Position numbers and translations under genes: made by a program
Source: an uncultured Thermoleophilia bacterium
GTDB lineage: Bacteria > Actinomycetota > Thermoleophilia > Miltoncostaeales > Miltoncostaeaceae
DNA: 51,961 bases
NCBI GenBank assembly: GCA_938017905.1
Contig: CALIKX010000017.1
Location: 1 to 51,961 of the forward strand
Direction: 5' to 3'
Shown here: positions 45,420 to 51,961 of the stretch, in pieces
Layout: every line of letters starts with the position of its first letter
Position numbering within the stretch: position 1 is the stretch's first letter
Notes under the pieces: model-generated
What the model was told of the DNA's origin: nothing
Databases searched by the model: none
Seen by the model: only the letters and a program-made list of their open reading frames with translations

Positions 45420-46885
45420 GTGCTGATCACCTCATCGGGGACCCCGGCCCGGGTAGCCGGCATCTCGGTTGCCTCGACGTCGTCGAGCGGGACGGCCAGC
45501 ACCACGCGGGTGCCGCCCGTGGGATTCGGTTCGATCACCACCCGGCCGCCGAGGCGGCGGGCGCGTTCCTCCATGTTAGGGACCCCATTGCCATGTCCCT
45601 CCGCAGAGCGGTCGGGGATCCGGTCCGGAAACCCGCGGCCGGTGTCGGCCACGAGCAGGTTGATCTCATCCGCGCGGAAGCACAGGTTCACCTCCACGGC
45701 GCACGGGCCGGCATGCCGGGCGACGTTCGCGAGGGCCTCGCGCAGCACGTGGCTCAGGTCCTGCCCGGCATCGTCGGGCAGCGGCCCGCAGGCCTCGATG
45801 CCGGAGACGCGATAGGCCACCTCGAAGCTCGGGTCGGCCGCGAAATCCGTGACGATGCGGTCGAGGTCGGATGCGATGCCGGCGGGTCCGCCATCGGGCG
45901 CCTGCAGGCCGCGGATGTACCCGCGCAGGCCGTCAATCGTCGCGTTCAGGCTGCCCACCACGCGGCGGATCTCGTCCCGTGCGTGGGGGTCGGCGGTGTC
46001 GAGCGCAATGGCCTCGAGATGCAGCCCCGAGGCGTAGATCGACTGGATGGTGCCGTCATGCAGGTCGCGCCCGAAGCGGGCGCGCTCCTCGGCCACCAGG
46101 CGCGCGCGATCCAGGCCCTCCTCGCGCTGCGCGATCTCCACCTCGAAGATGTCGAGCAGCTTGATGAATGCCAACAGGAGAACCAGCGCCACGAGGGTGC
46201 GCACCACCTCCAGCGGGAAGCCCGTGGCGTCGAACCAGGCGGCCTCGTTCAGGAAGCCGCCCGGCGCCCACGGAGCGGGCTCCACCACGAAGCCCCCGAC
46301 CATGGCGTAGGCAAGGAATGCCCCTGCGGCCACGGCCGCGTAGGGGCCGATGCCGGACATCCCCTCGCGCGGAAGCTGCTCGCGCTGCAGCCACATGCCG
46401 TACGCCGACAGCAGCGCACCCGGGATCACGAACACGTAGCGCGACAGCGCGGCGCTGGTGGACTCCCACTCGAGCACCCCCCACTGCTCCTGCGCGGCCA
46501 CCATGGTGGAGATGACGATGATGGCGGCCCATGCCGCCACCGACGCGACGGTCAGCGCCGCCAGATGCCGCCGCGCCCATGGGACCAGCCGCAGCCCGAA
46601 CTGGAGCAGGAACACGACCGCGACGGTCTGCAGCACGGCGCGGATCACGACCAGTGCCTCGATCACCTCGGGCGCGAGGTACGTCGCCTGGATGGGAATG
46701 AACACATAGCCCCACACCACGAGTGCGGAGAGGAAGGCGAACGACGCCAACCAGATCAGCGACGACGTCAGCGCCAAGCGGGTCGCACGCCGTCGCTGCA
46801 GCCACAGGGCGAAGCCGAGCGCGAACAACACCACCCCGTGCACGAACACGAGGAGCGAGTCGTTCTGCTGGAAGAAGGTGCCCAT
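45416..46885 (-). CDS. Membrane histidine kinase, HisKA_3 (NarL-partner) type
   Basis: The 489-residue kinase starts at ATG 46885 (GTG 46888 also possible). Seven hydrophobic helices form the N-terminal sensor (residues about 10-255), with no large extracellular domain, so it may sense a membrane or internal signal. The dimerisation box ARFGRDLHDGTIQSIYASGLHLEAI carries the phospho-acceptor His276. The ATPase domain has HVLREALANVARHA (N box), VADTGRGFPD (G1) and GHGNGVPNMEERARRLGG (G2). It pairs with the response regulator just downstream. Confidence 0.94.
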   Translation of the reverse strand: MGTFFQQNDSLLVFVHGVVLFALGFALWLQRRRATRLALTSSLIWLASFAFLSALVVWGYVFIPIQATYLAPEVIEALVVIRAVLQTVAVVFLLQFGLRLVPWARRHLAALTVASVAAWAAIIVISTMVAAQEQWGVLEWESTSAALSRYVFVIPGALLSAYGMWLQREQLPREGMSGIGPYAAVAAGAFLAYAMVGGFVVEPAPWAPGGFLNEAAWFDATGFPLEVVRTLVALVLLLAFIKLLDIFEVEIAQREEGLDRARLVAEERARFGRDLHDGTIQSIYASGLHLEAIALDTADPHARDEIRRVVGSLNATIDGLRGYIRGLQAPDGGPAGIASDLDRIVTDFAADPSFEVAYRVSGIEACGPLPDDAGQDLSHVLREALANVARHAGPCAVEVNLCFRADEINLLVADTGRGFPDRIPDRSAEGHGNGVPNMEERARRLGGRVVIEPNPTGGTRVVLAVPLDDVEATEMPATRAGVPDEVIST

Positions 46886-46924
46886 CACATGACCGCCCGC
46901 GCCGTGCTGGTCACTCTAGCCCGG

Positions 46925-47179
46925 TCAGGAGGAGGCCAGTTCCTCCAACCGCGTGCGGATCTCCTCGAGCGACTCGGCCTGCGCGGCCGCGACGATGTCC
47001 GGCTCCTCCACCAGTGCCCGGCGCTCCATCGGGTTGAGGCGATTGGTGACGTACGGGTCCTCCACGATGGCCGCAAGGGAGCGGCCCTGGCTGAGCTGCC
47101 CGGTCACGTACTCGATCAGCCGCTTGTGGGCGGCGCTCTCATCCGTGATGAGGCTGGCGATGGTCTCCTTGATGCTCAT
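46925..47179 (-). CDS. Small helical protein, unknown function
   Basis: The 84-residue soluble protein (MSIKETIASLITDESAAHKRLIEYV) starts at ATG 47179, overlapping the htpX stop by 4 bases, which argues for a real gene. It is predicted all-helical, acidic, with a conserved-looking middle (LAAIVEDPYVTNRLNPMERRALVEEPDIVAAAQAE) and an amphipathic C-terminal helix. No cysteines, no membrane segment and no known motif were seen. It may be an adaptor or regulator of HtpX; that is inference from coupling only. Confidence 0.7.
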   Translation of the reverse strand: MSIKETIASLITDESAAHKRLIEYVTGQLSQGRSLAAIVEDPYVTNRLNPMERRALVEEPDIVAAAQAESLEEIRTRLEELASS

Positions 47180-48078
47180 GCGATGGCCTCCCGGGCCGGG
47201 GCCTGGCTCACCCGGCCCATGGCGCGGAGACGCCGGATCCGCTCATCCATCGGAGGATGCGTGGAGAAGAGCTTGGTGATGCCGCGACCGTGGAACGACG
47301 CGAACGGGTTGACGATATACATCTGCGCCGTCGCGGGGTTGGGGTCCATCGGCACGCGCTCCGCCCCGGCCTGCAGCTTCTCGAGCGCGCTCGCAAGGGG
47401 CTCGGTCTCGCCCATCAGCTCGGCACCGGTGCGATCGGCCTCGTACTCCCGGCCGCGCGAGATGGCCAGCTGGATCATGGTGGCGGCAAGCGGGGCGATG
47501 ATCATGGCCGCGAGCGTTCCGATGAGGCCGAGGCCGCCCTCGTCGTCGCCACCCCCGAAGATCAGCGAGAACTGCAGCCAGTTGGCAACGGCCGCGATCG
47601 CACCCGCGGCCATGGCGGCGACGCTTGCGATGAGGATGTCCCGGTTCTTGATGTGGGCCATCTCATGCGCCACGACGCCCTCGAGCTCGCGGGCCGACAG
47701 CTGGTACTGGATGCCCTGCGTCACGGCGATCGCCGCATGGCGGGGATTGCGCCCGCAGGCGAATGCGTTCGCCTGCTGGTCCGGGGTCACATACACGCCC
47801 GGCTTCGGCACGCCGGCGCGCCGCGCAAGGCGATCCACCATCGCGTGCAGCTCGGGCGCCTGCTCGGGCGTCACCGCAACGGCCTTCGACATCTTGAGCG
47901 CCATCGGGCCGCTCATCCAGTACATGGCGAAGTTGAACACGACGGCGATGCCGGCCATGAGGATGAGGCCGGTGGTGCCGCCGATGAGTCCGCCGAGCAG
48001 GATGAGGACCGCCGTGAGGGCGGCCATCAGCATGCCGGTCTTGGTGTAGTTCCAGGCGGTGGTCGCGCCGGAGCTCAT
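47176..48078 (-). CDS. htpX: HtpX-family membrane zinc metalloprotease
   Basis: The 300-residue M48 protease starts at ATG 48078. The zinc motif HEMAH is at 138-142, and the third ligand is in the later REYEADRTGAEL. Two N-terminal membrane helices (about 15-55) and a second pair after the active site (from about 150) anchor it, with the catalytic domain facing the cytoplasm. ARRAGVPKPGVYVTPDQQANAFACGRNPRHAAIAVTQG is typical. HtpX degrades damaged membrane proteins and is usually stress-induced. Confidence 0.96.
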   Translation of the reverse strand: MSSGATTAWNYTKTGMLMAALTAVLILLGGLIGGTTGLILMAGIAVVFNFAMYWMSGPMALKMSKAVAVTPEQAPELHAMVDRLARRAGVPKPGVYVTPDQQANAFACGRNPRHAAIAVTQGIQYQLSARELEGVVAHEMAHIKNRDILIASVAAMAAGAIAAVANWLQFSLIFGGGDDEGGLGLIGTLAAMIIAPLAATMIQLAISRGREYEADRTGAELMGETEPLASALEKLQAGAERVPMDPNPATAQMYIVNPFASFHGRGITKLFSTHPPMDERIRRLRAMGRVSQAPAREAIA

Positions 48079-48104
48079 CGGGCCTCCAGATCGGGGTCGC
48101 AGGG

Positions 48105-48119
48105 CCGGGGAAACCCCGG
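48105..48119. other. Small 6-bp hairpin in the htpX-lipoprotein divergent region
   Basis: CCGGGG-AAA-CCCCGG (48105-48119) lies about 12 bases upstream of the plus-strand -10 candidate, so it may overlap a promoter or operator. Nothing else is notable in this gap. Confidence 0.3.
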
Positions 48120-48130
48120 ATGCGTGCCAG

Positions 48131-48136
48131 TATAAG
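48131..48136 (+). promoter_or_regulatory. Candidate -10 for the lipoprotein gene
   Basis: TATAAG is the strongest -10-like hexamer on the plus strand here. It lies only 10 bases before ATG 48147 and 4 bases before GTG 48141, which points to a leaderless or near-leaderless mRNA. Confidence 0.45.
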
Positions 48137-48146
48137 AGTGGTGCCA

Positions 48147-48767
48147 ATGCGAATCCGACGAGCGGGCGTTGTGCCTCGGTTAAGACTCGCGGCCGCCTGC
48201 GCGGCCCTGCTCGCCGTGTCGGTCGGCATGGTGGCGGGCTGCGGCGCGGGGGGACGCGTGCAGCAGGAATCCCTCGAGGCCGACCCGGCATTCGTGCTGC
48301 GCGTGCTTCCCACGCGGCCGGGACTGGACATCGCCGGGCCCGAGCGCTCCCCTGGTCCGGGCGGCATCGACCGGGCGGCGCTCGACGAGTCGATTCCCGA
48401 CCTCGTGGCAAGCGCGCGTGACGCCGGGCTGCGCACGCTGTCGGTACGCGAGTGGACGGGACCCGATGGCGCGCGATTGGTCGCGGTCGCGGGCCTGTGG
48501 GACGACGGTGACGCCGCCGGGGCGATCGGCGGCGAGATCGCGCGCGAGGCCGTGCCGGATGGCAGCGCGTGGACGCCAGTGGAATACGGCGCGTCCCGCG
48601 GCTACCGGTCCGAGGAGGCGCGTGCTCTGAGCGTCGTGATCGGCCGGGTGTGGCTGTTCGTGCGGGCCGAGGGGCCCGTGGACGACGACGCCGTGCTGCG
48701 GACGGTCGAATTGATGCGCAAGGCGGCCGCTCAGCAGGATGAGCGGGGGTCGGCCCCCGATGGGTAG
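48147..48767 (+). CDS. Putative lipoprotein, unknown function
   Basis: The 206-residue protein starts at ATG 48147 (MRIRRAG), or in-frame GTG 48138/48141. It has a signal peptide with lipobox VGMVAGC and the acylated Cys at about residue 32. The mature part is a single alpha/beta domain with ADPAFVLRVLPTRPGLDIAG, TLSVREWTGPDGARLVAVAGLWDDGDAAGAIGGEIA and SVVIGRVWLFVRAEGPVDDDAVLRTVELMRK. I recognise no family. It overlaps hflX slightly and may be co-transcribed with it. Confidence 0.75.
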   Translation: MRIRRAGVVPRLRLAAACAALLAVSVGMVAGCGAGGRVQQESLEADPAFVLRVLPTRPGLDIAGPERSPGPGGIDRAALDESIPDLVASARDAGLRTLSVREWTGPDGARLVAVAGLWDDGDAAGAIGGEIAREAVPDGSAWTPVEYGASRGYRSEEARALSVVIGRVWLFVRAEGPVDDDAVLRTVELMRKAAAQQDERGSAPDG

Positions 48768-50091
48768 GGAACTGCAGCGCACCTACCGCGGCCGCGCCTG
48801 GCGCGAGGAGGATCCCGACGGCAAGCGCGGGCTTCACGAGGTGGACCGCGCGGAGCACGCGGTGCTGATCGCCTCGATGGGCTGCTCCCCCGTGGAGGAG
48901 GCGGATCGCCTCACCGAGATGGCCGAACTCCTGCGCACGGCCGGCGCCACCGTGGTGCACCGCGTGGTGCAGCACCGCGACCGGCCCGATCCCCGCCTCT
49001 ACCTGGGCCGCGGGCGCCTGGACGAAGTCGTGGAGTGGGTGAGGGAGCACAAGCCCGATCTCGTGGCATGCGAGGGCGAGCTGTCCGCGGGGCAGCAGCG
49101 CCACCTAGAGGATCGCCTGAAGACCCGCGTGGTGGACCGGGCGGGGATCATCCTGGACATCTTCGCCCTGCACGCGCAGTCGGCCGAGGGCAAGCTGCAG
49201 GTGGAGCTCGCGCAACTCGAGTACTCGTACTCGCGGCAGGAGGGCCTGTGGCAGCACCTCGAGCGCCTGGGTGGCGGCGTGGGTACCCGCGGCCCCGGCG
49301 AGAGCCAGCTCGAGAGCGACCGGCGGATGATCCGCAACCGCATGGGCGTGCTGCGCAAGCGCCTGGGCGAGGTGGAGCGCAGCCGCGAGACCATGCGCGA
49401 GGAGCGCCTGGCGTCACCCACCACCCGCGTGGCCCTGGCCGGGTACACCAACGCCGGCAAGTCGAGCCTGATGAACGCGCTCACGGGGGCGCACGTGGAT
49501 GTGGAGGACGCCCTCTTCGAGACCCTCGACGCCACCACCCGAGCGTTCTCGCAGGACGGCATGAAGGTGCTGGTCAGCGACACGGTGGGGTTCATCCGGC
49601 ATCTCCCCCACCAGCTGGTCGAGTCCTTCCGCTCGACCCTGGAGGAGGTGCGCGATGCCCACCTGATCGTCCATGTGGCCGACGCCAGCGAGGACGACGA
49701 GGGGCGTGCCGCCCGGGAGATAGCCGTCGAGGAGGTGCTCGACGAGATCGGCGCCCATGATGTGCCGCGACTGCTGGTGCTGAACAAGGTGGACCTGCTC
49801 GACGACGAGGACCGCCACGCCCTGGCACGACGGCACCCGGCCGCCGTGCTGGTGTCGGCGCGTACCGGCGAGGGGGTCGACGACCTGCGCGGCCGGCTTC
49901 TTGCCACCGCGCGGGCACGATGGGAGCGCGTGGAACTGGAGGTCCCCTACGCGCGGGGCGATGTCATCTCCGCCGTGTATGCCCAGGGGCGCGACGTCAC
50001 CCAGGACGCCGGACCCGACGGCACCACCATCCGCGCACTCATGCCGCCGGCCGCTGCCGGCCGGGTACGCGCGCTGCTCGCCCGCGGCTAG
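48760..50091 (+). CDS. hflX: GTPase HflX
   Basis: The 443-residue GTPase rescues or splits stalled ribosomes. The N-terminal HflX domain has LYLGRGRLDEVVEWV and GELSAGQQRHLEDRLKTRVVDRAGIILDIFALHAQSAEGKLQVELAQLEYSYSRQ. The linker GGGVGTRGPGESQLESDRR follows, then the G domain with P-loop GYTNAGKSS (from residue 228), DTVGFIRHLPHQLVESFRSTLEEV and NKVDLL. ATG 48760 overlaps the lipoprotein gene by 8 bases; ATG 48739 would add seven residues. Its stop shares CTAG with the convergent L,D-transpeptidase gene. Confidence 0.95.
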   Translation: MGRELQRTYRGRAWREEDPDGKRGLHEVDRAEHAVLIASMGCSPVEEADRLTEMAELLRTAGATVVHRVVQHRDRPDPRLYLGRGRLDEVVEWVREHKPDLVACEGELSAGQQRHLEDRLKTRVVDRAGIILDIFALHAQSAEGKLQVELAQLEYSYSRQEGLWQHLERLGGGVGTRGPGESQLESDRRMIRNRMGVLRKRLGEVERSRETMREERLASPTTRVALAGYTNAGKSSLMNALTGAHVDVEDALFETLDATTRAFSQDGMKVLVSDTVGFIRHLPHQLVESFRSTLEEVRDAHLIVHVADASEDDEGRAAREIAVEEVLDEIGAHDVPRLLVLNKVDLLDDEDRHALARRHPAAVLVSARTGEGVDDLRGRLLATARARWERVELEVPYARGDVISAVYAQGRDVTQDAGPDGTTIRALMPPAAAGRVRALLARG

Positions 50092-51107
50092 GCGCGGATG
50101 AACACGGGCGTGCCGATGCGCACGCGCCCGTACAGGTTCTCGACGTCCTTCATGTACATGCGGACGCAGCCATGCGATGCCGCAGAGCCGATGGATGAGG
50201 GATCCGGCGTGCCATGCATCCCGATGGCCGGCGCCGAAGTGCCGATCCACCGTGTGCCCAAGGGGTTGCTCCCGCCGGGCGGAACGGGGTCGAGGCCCGC
50301 CGCCCAGGGTGAGTCGGGCGGGAACCACGTGGGATTCTTCTGCTTCTGGATCACCGAGTAGTTCCCGGTGGGCGTCGGGTACGCCGACTGCCCGATGGCG
50401 ATTGGATACGTGCGCACGCGCTTCATCACCGAGCCGCCACGCTTGGTGGTGCCCCGGTAGAGACGCAGTTTGAAGTCGCTCTTGTCGATGACGACCACTG
50501 AGCCCACCGACGTCCGGCTGGGCCGCACCCGCTTGCCGATGAGCGCGTACGGGGTCGCCGGGCGGGGCGCGGTAAAGGCGGGTGCGAGCAGGGCGAGCGA
50601 CTTCGGGACGTTGATCTGCTCGCCCAGGCGGGGCTTTCGGATGATCGGCTGCCTGCCGCGCAGCACCACCAGGGCATCGCGACCTTCCACCTCGTACTGG
50701 GTGGCACGCCAGTTCAGCACGCGGCGCAGTTTCGTACGCGAAATCGACTCGCGCACCGGGAGGTTCACATAGGTGCCCGGGGCGGGGGCCTGCGCGAACG
50801 CCTGCATGATCGCCGCGTCGACGTCAGCCCGGTACCGGACCGCATCCGGGCGGATCACGAACTCGCGCCCGCGGAAGGTCACGGGCATCGGCGCGCGGCG
50901 GCCGGCGACGAACTGGTCGTACATGCGCTGGCGGGCGTCGAGGCCCGCGAGGCCCGACACATCCACGCCCTCGATGAGGACCCCGGCGGGGATCGTGCCC
51001 GCAGGAAACGCGGGGGCATTGGTGGCCTGGCCCACGGCGAGCGCCGGGGTGGCGGCCAGGGCGGCGAGGGCGAGGCGGAACGCAGGGCGACGGTACGGCT
51101 GTGGCAC
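50088..51107 (-). CDS. L,D-transpeptidase (YkuD) with N-terminal peptidoglycan-binding-like domain
   Basis: The 339-residue secreted enzyme has a signal peptide (LALAALAATPALAVGQA). A middle region resembles PG_binding_4/VanW-type domains (GVLIEGVDVSGLAGLDARQRMYDQF). The C-terminal YkuD domain has VVVIDKSDFKLRLYRG, PTPTGNYSV and the catalytic IGMHGTPDPSSIG...SHGCVRM with His312 and Cys314. It makes 3-3 peptidoglycan crosslinks, which resist most beta-lactams. The start is GTG 51107, with a TAGCAT-like -10 some 25-30 bases upstream on the minus strand. Confidence 0.94.
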   Translation of the reverse strand: MPQPYRRPAFRLALAALAATPALAVGQATNAPAFPAGTIPAGVLIEGVDVSGLAGLDARQRMYDQFVAGRRAPMPVTFRGREFVIRPDAVRYRADVDAAIMQAFAQAPAPGTYVNLPVRESISRTKLRRVLNWRATQYEVEGRDALVVLRGRQPIIRKPRLGEQINVPKSLALLAPAFTAPRPATPYALIGKRVRPSRTSVGSVVVIDKSDFKLRLYRGTTKRGGSVMKRVRTYPIAIGQSAYPTPTGNYSVIQKQKNPTWFPPDSPWAAGLDPVPPGGSNPLGTRWIGTSAPAIGMHGTPDPSSIGSAASHGCVRMYMKDVENLYGRVRIGTPVFIRA

Positions 51108-51255
51108 GACTTCTCCGGTTGGCGCAGACGGGCTGAGGCCATGCTAACCACGACCACCGCGGACACCCTTCGCGGGCGTGCGCGGGGCACGCCTGCCACA
51201 TGGAACGGTTGACTCCCATGCCGTCCCGTATCGAGCGTAGTGTTGCGGCAATTCC

Positions 51256-51657
51256 GTGATCACCGACTCCCGACACATCGAGGCCACCATCGGGGATGAC
51301 CCCGGTGAGATCGCGTCCGTGCGTGCTGCGGTGCACGACCTCGCGGAGCGGGCCGGATACGGCGAGCGGGCGGATGACCTTGCGCTCGCCATCAACGAGC
51401 TGATCGCGAATGCGCAGGAGCACGGCGCCGCGCCGATCCACGTCGTGGCGGATGCGGGCGATGGCGTGCACGTCGAGGTGCGGGATGCCGGGTGCGGCTT
51501 CGACTGGACCGAGGCCGTGCGCGAACACCCGCCCCGGCCGGACTCGCGCCGCGGGCGCGGCCTCTGGATCGTGCGCCAACTGGTGGACCGGGTCACCGTG
51601 GAGCGCGATGGCGAGCATGCCACGCGCATCCGCGTGGACCTCGACCAGGCCGCCTAG
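51256..51657 (+). CDS. RsbW/SpoIIAB-type anti-sigma histidine-kinase-like ATPase
   Basis: The 133-residue HATPase_c_2 protein starts at GTG 51256. It has the N box AINELIANAQEHGA (46-58, with Glu48 and Asn52), G1 DAGCGF (77-82) and G2 RGRGLWIVRQLVD (99-111). These are the ATP-binding boxes of the serine kinases that hold alternative sigma factors, without any phospho-acceptor domain. No sigma factor or anti-anti-sigma gene is next to it in the window. The upstream 148 bases (51108-51255) hold no other gene. Confidence 0.9.
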   Translation: MITDSRHIEATIGDDPGEIASVRAAVHDLAERAGYGERADDLALAINELIANAQEHGAAPIHVVADAGDGVHVEVRDAGCGFDWTEAVREHPPRPDSRRGRGLWIVRQLVDRVTVERDGEHATRIRVDLDQAA

Positions 51658-51961
51658 ACCGCACCGCCCCCGGGGCGGTCACCCACCAGCGGCAGCGGGC
51701 GCGTGCCCAGGCGCCACCGCACCGCGGTGATGCGCAGGGCCACCACCAGCGCCACGCAGGCGACCACGGCGATCGCCGGGCTGCCGGGCTCAACGGCCGC
51801 GTAGGCGCCCGCCCCGGCGAGGGCGATGAACGCGTAGAAGACACCGGGCACCAGCACCGCGGGGGTCACACCGCGAAGCAGGGCCACGAGCACGCCGCCG
51901 ATGACGCCCGCGGTCACGCCCACGAACAGGGCGCCCACCACCGACACCCCGGCCTGCAGGG
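51654..51961 (-). CDS. TRIC/UPF0126-like membrane protein, 5' end outside the window
   Basis: The frame is open to the window edge, so this is the C-terminal half (about 101 residues visible) of a larger membrane protein. GTG 51947 is an internal codon rather than the likely start. Helices SVVGALFVGVTAGVIGGVLVALLRG, PAVLVPGVFYAFIALAGAGAYAAV and AIAVVACVALVVALRITAVRWRLGTRPLP follow the layout of UPF0126 (trimeric intracellular cation channel or glycine-transporter-like) proteins. The stop overlaps the end of the convergent RsbW-like gene by 4 bases. Confidence 0.65.
   Translation of the reverse strand, partial: LQAGVSVVGALFVGVTAGVIGGVLVALLRGVTPAVLVPGVFYAFIALAGAGAYAAVEPGSPAIAVVACVALVVALRITAVRWRLGTRPLPLVGDRPGGGAV

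Noticed and set aside
45593-48049. Very long plus-strand open frame (818 residues) opposite the kinase and htpX genes
   Set aside because: It is a product of high GC content on the strand opposite strong homologues; no family motif is present.
51209-51214. TTGACT upstream of the RsbW-like gene
   Set aside because: The nearest TANNNT (51238) is 23 bases away, too far for a standard promoter. An ECF-type GGAAC overlaps it at 51202, but its -10 is not convincing.

Overview
This window is high-GC, gene-dense, and carries mostly core chromosomal genes. The likely source is an actinobacterium (Actinomycetota), possibly of the Thermoleophilia type. That placement is an inference from three things: base composition, the block rpmE-prfA-prmC-glyA-tagO-atpIBEFHAGDC (a variant of the actinobacterial arrangement known from Mycobacterium), and the frequent GTG starts and 1-4 nt gene overlaps. 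I see no rRNA, tRNA, CRISPR array, insertion sequence, phage or plasmid gene. Almost everything from 1 to 30.3 kb is on the minus strand; the only plus-strand gene there is infA.

Layout. (a) 1-2.6 kb: a secreted protein cut by the window edge, long-form hpf, comF and the divergent infA with a strong terminator. (b) 2.7-5.1 kb: mtnA and ahcY, which recycle by-products of S-adenosylmethionine. (c) 5.2-13 kb: an envelope operon made of an M20 hydrolase, an LCP-family glycopolymer ligase, UDP-glucose dehydrogenase, a sugar-nucleotide pyrophosphorylase and a phosphoglucose/phosphomannose isomerase, with an MFS exporter upstream. (d) 13.2-22.6 kb: malate dehydrogenase, the complete F1Fo ATP synthase operon, and tagO, the first step of undecaprenyl-linked glycan synthesis. 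(e) 22.6-27.1 kb: an SDR oxidoreductase, glyA, prmC, prfA and rpmE. (f) 27.2-34.4 kb: etfBA, an enoyl-CoA hydratase, the cobalamin-binding subunit of an acyl-CoA mutase and meaB, which together point to fatty/branched acyl-CoA and propionyl/methylmalonyl-CoA metabolism; pepA, a DUF4097-like protein, a TetR regulator and a LapA-like membrane protein lie among them. (g) 34.4-39.4 kb: hisC, a Lon-N-domain protein, ygfZ, two small unknowns and a gamma-glutamyltransferase. (h) 39.4-44.4 kb: an ftsZ-parA pair and a nitrate/sulfonate/taurine-type ABC importer. (i) 44.5-48.1 kb: a large palindromic element, a NarL-type two-component pair, a small unknown gene and htpX. (j) 48.1-52 kb: a lipoprotein, hflX, an L,D-transpeptidase, an RsbW-like ATPase and the end of a TRIC-like membrane protein.

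No clearly new multi-gene system is visible. The least expected signals are these: genes that seem to start at near-cognate codons (prmC at CTG, infA at ACG, possibly mtnA, atpI and the first gene); a symmetric 211-bp nested palindrome at 44514-44724; a 127-bp structured inverted repeat directly upstream of the MFS gene; overlapping divergent -10 elements that would give leaderless hisC and Lon-N mRNAs; and an ftsZ-parA pair with an atypical FtsZ tail. Starts, promoters and terminators were read by eye and are less certain than the gene calls.
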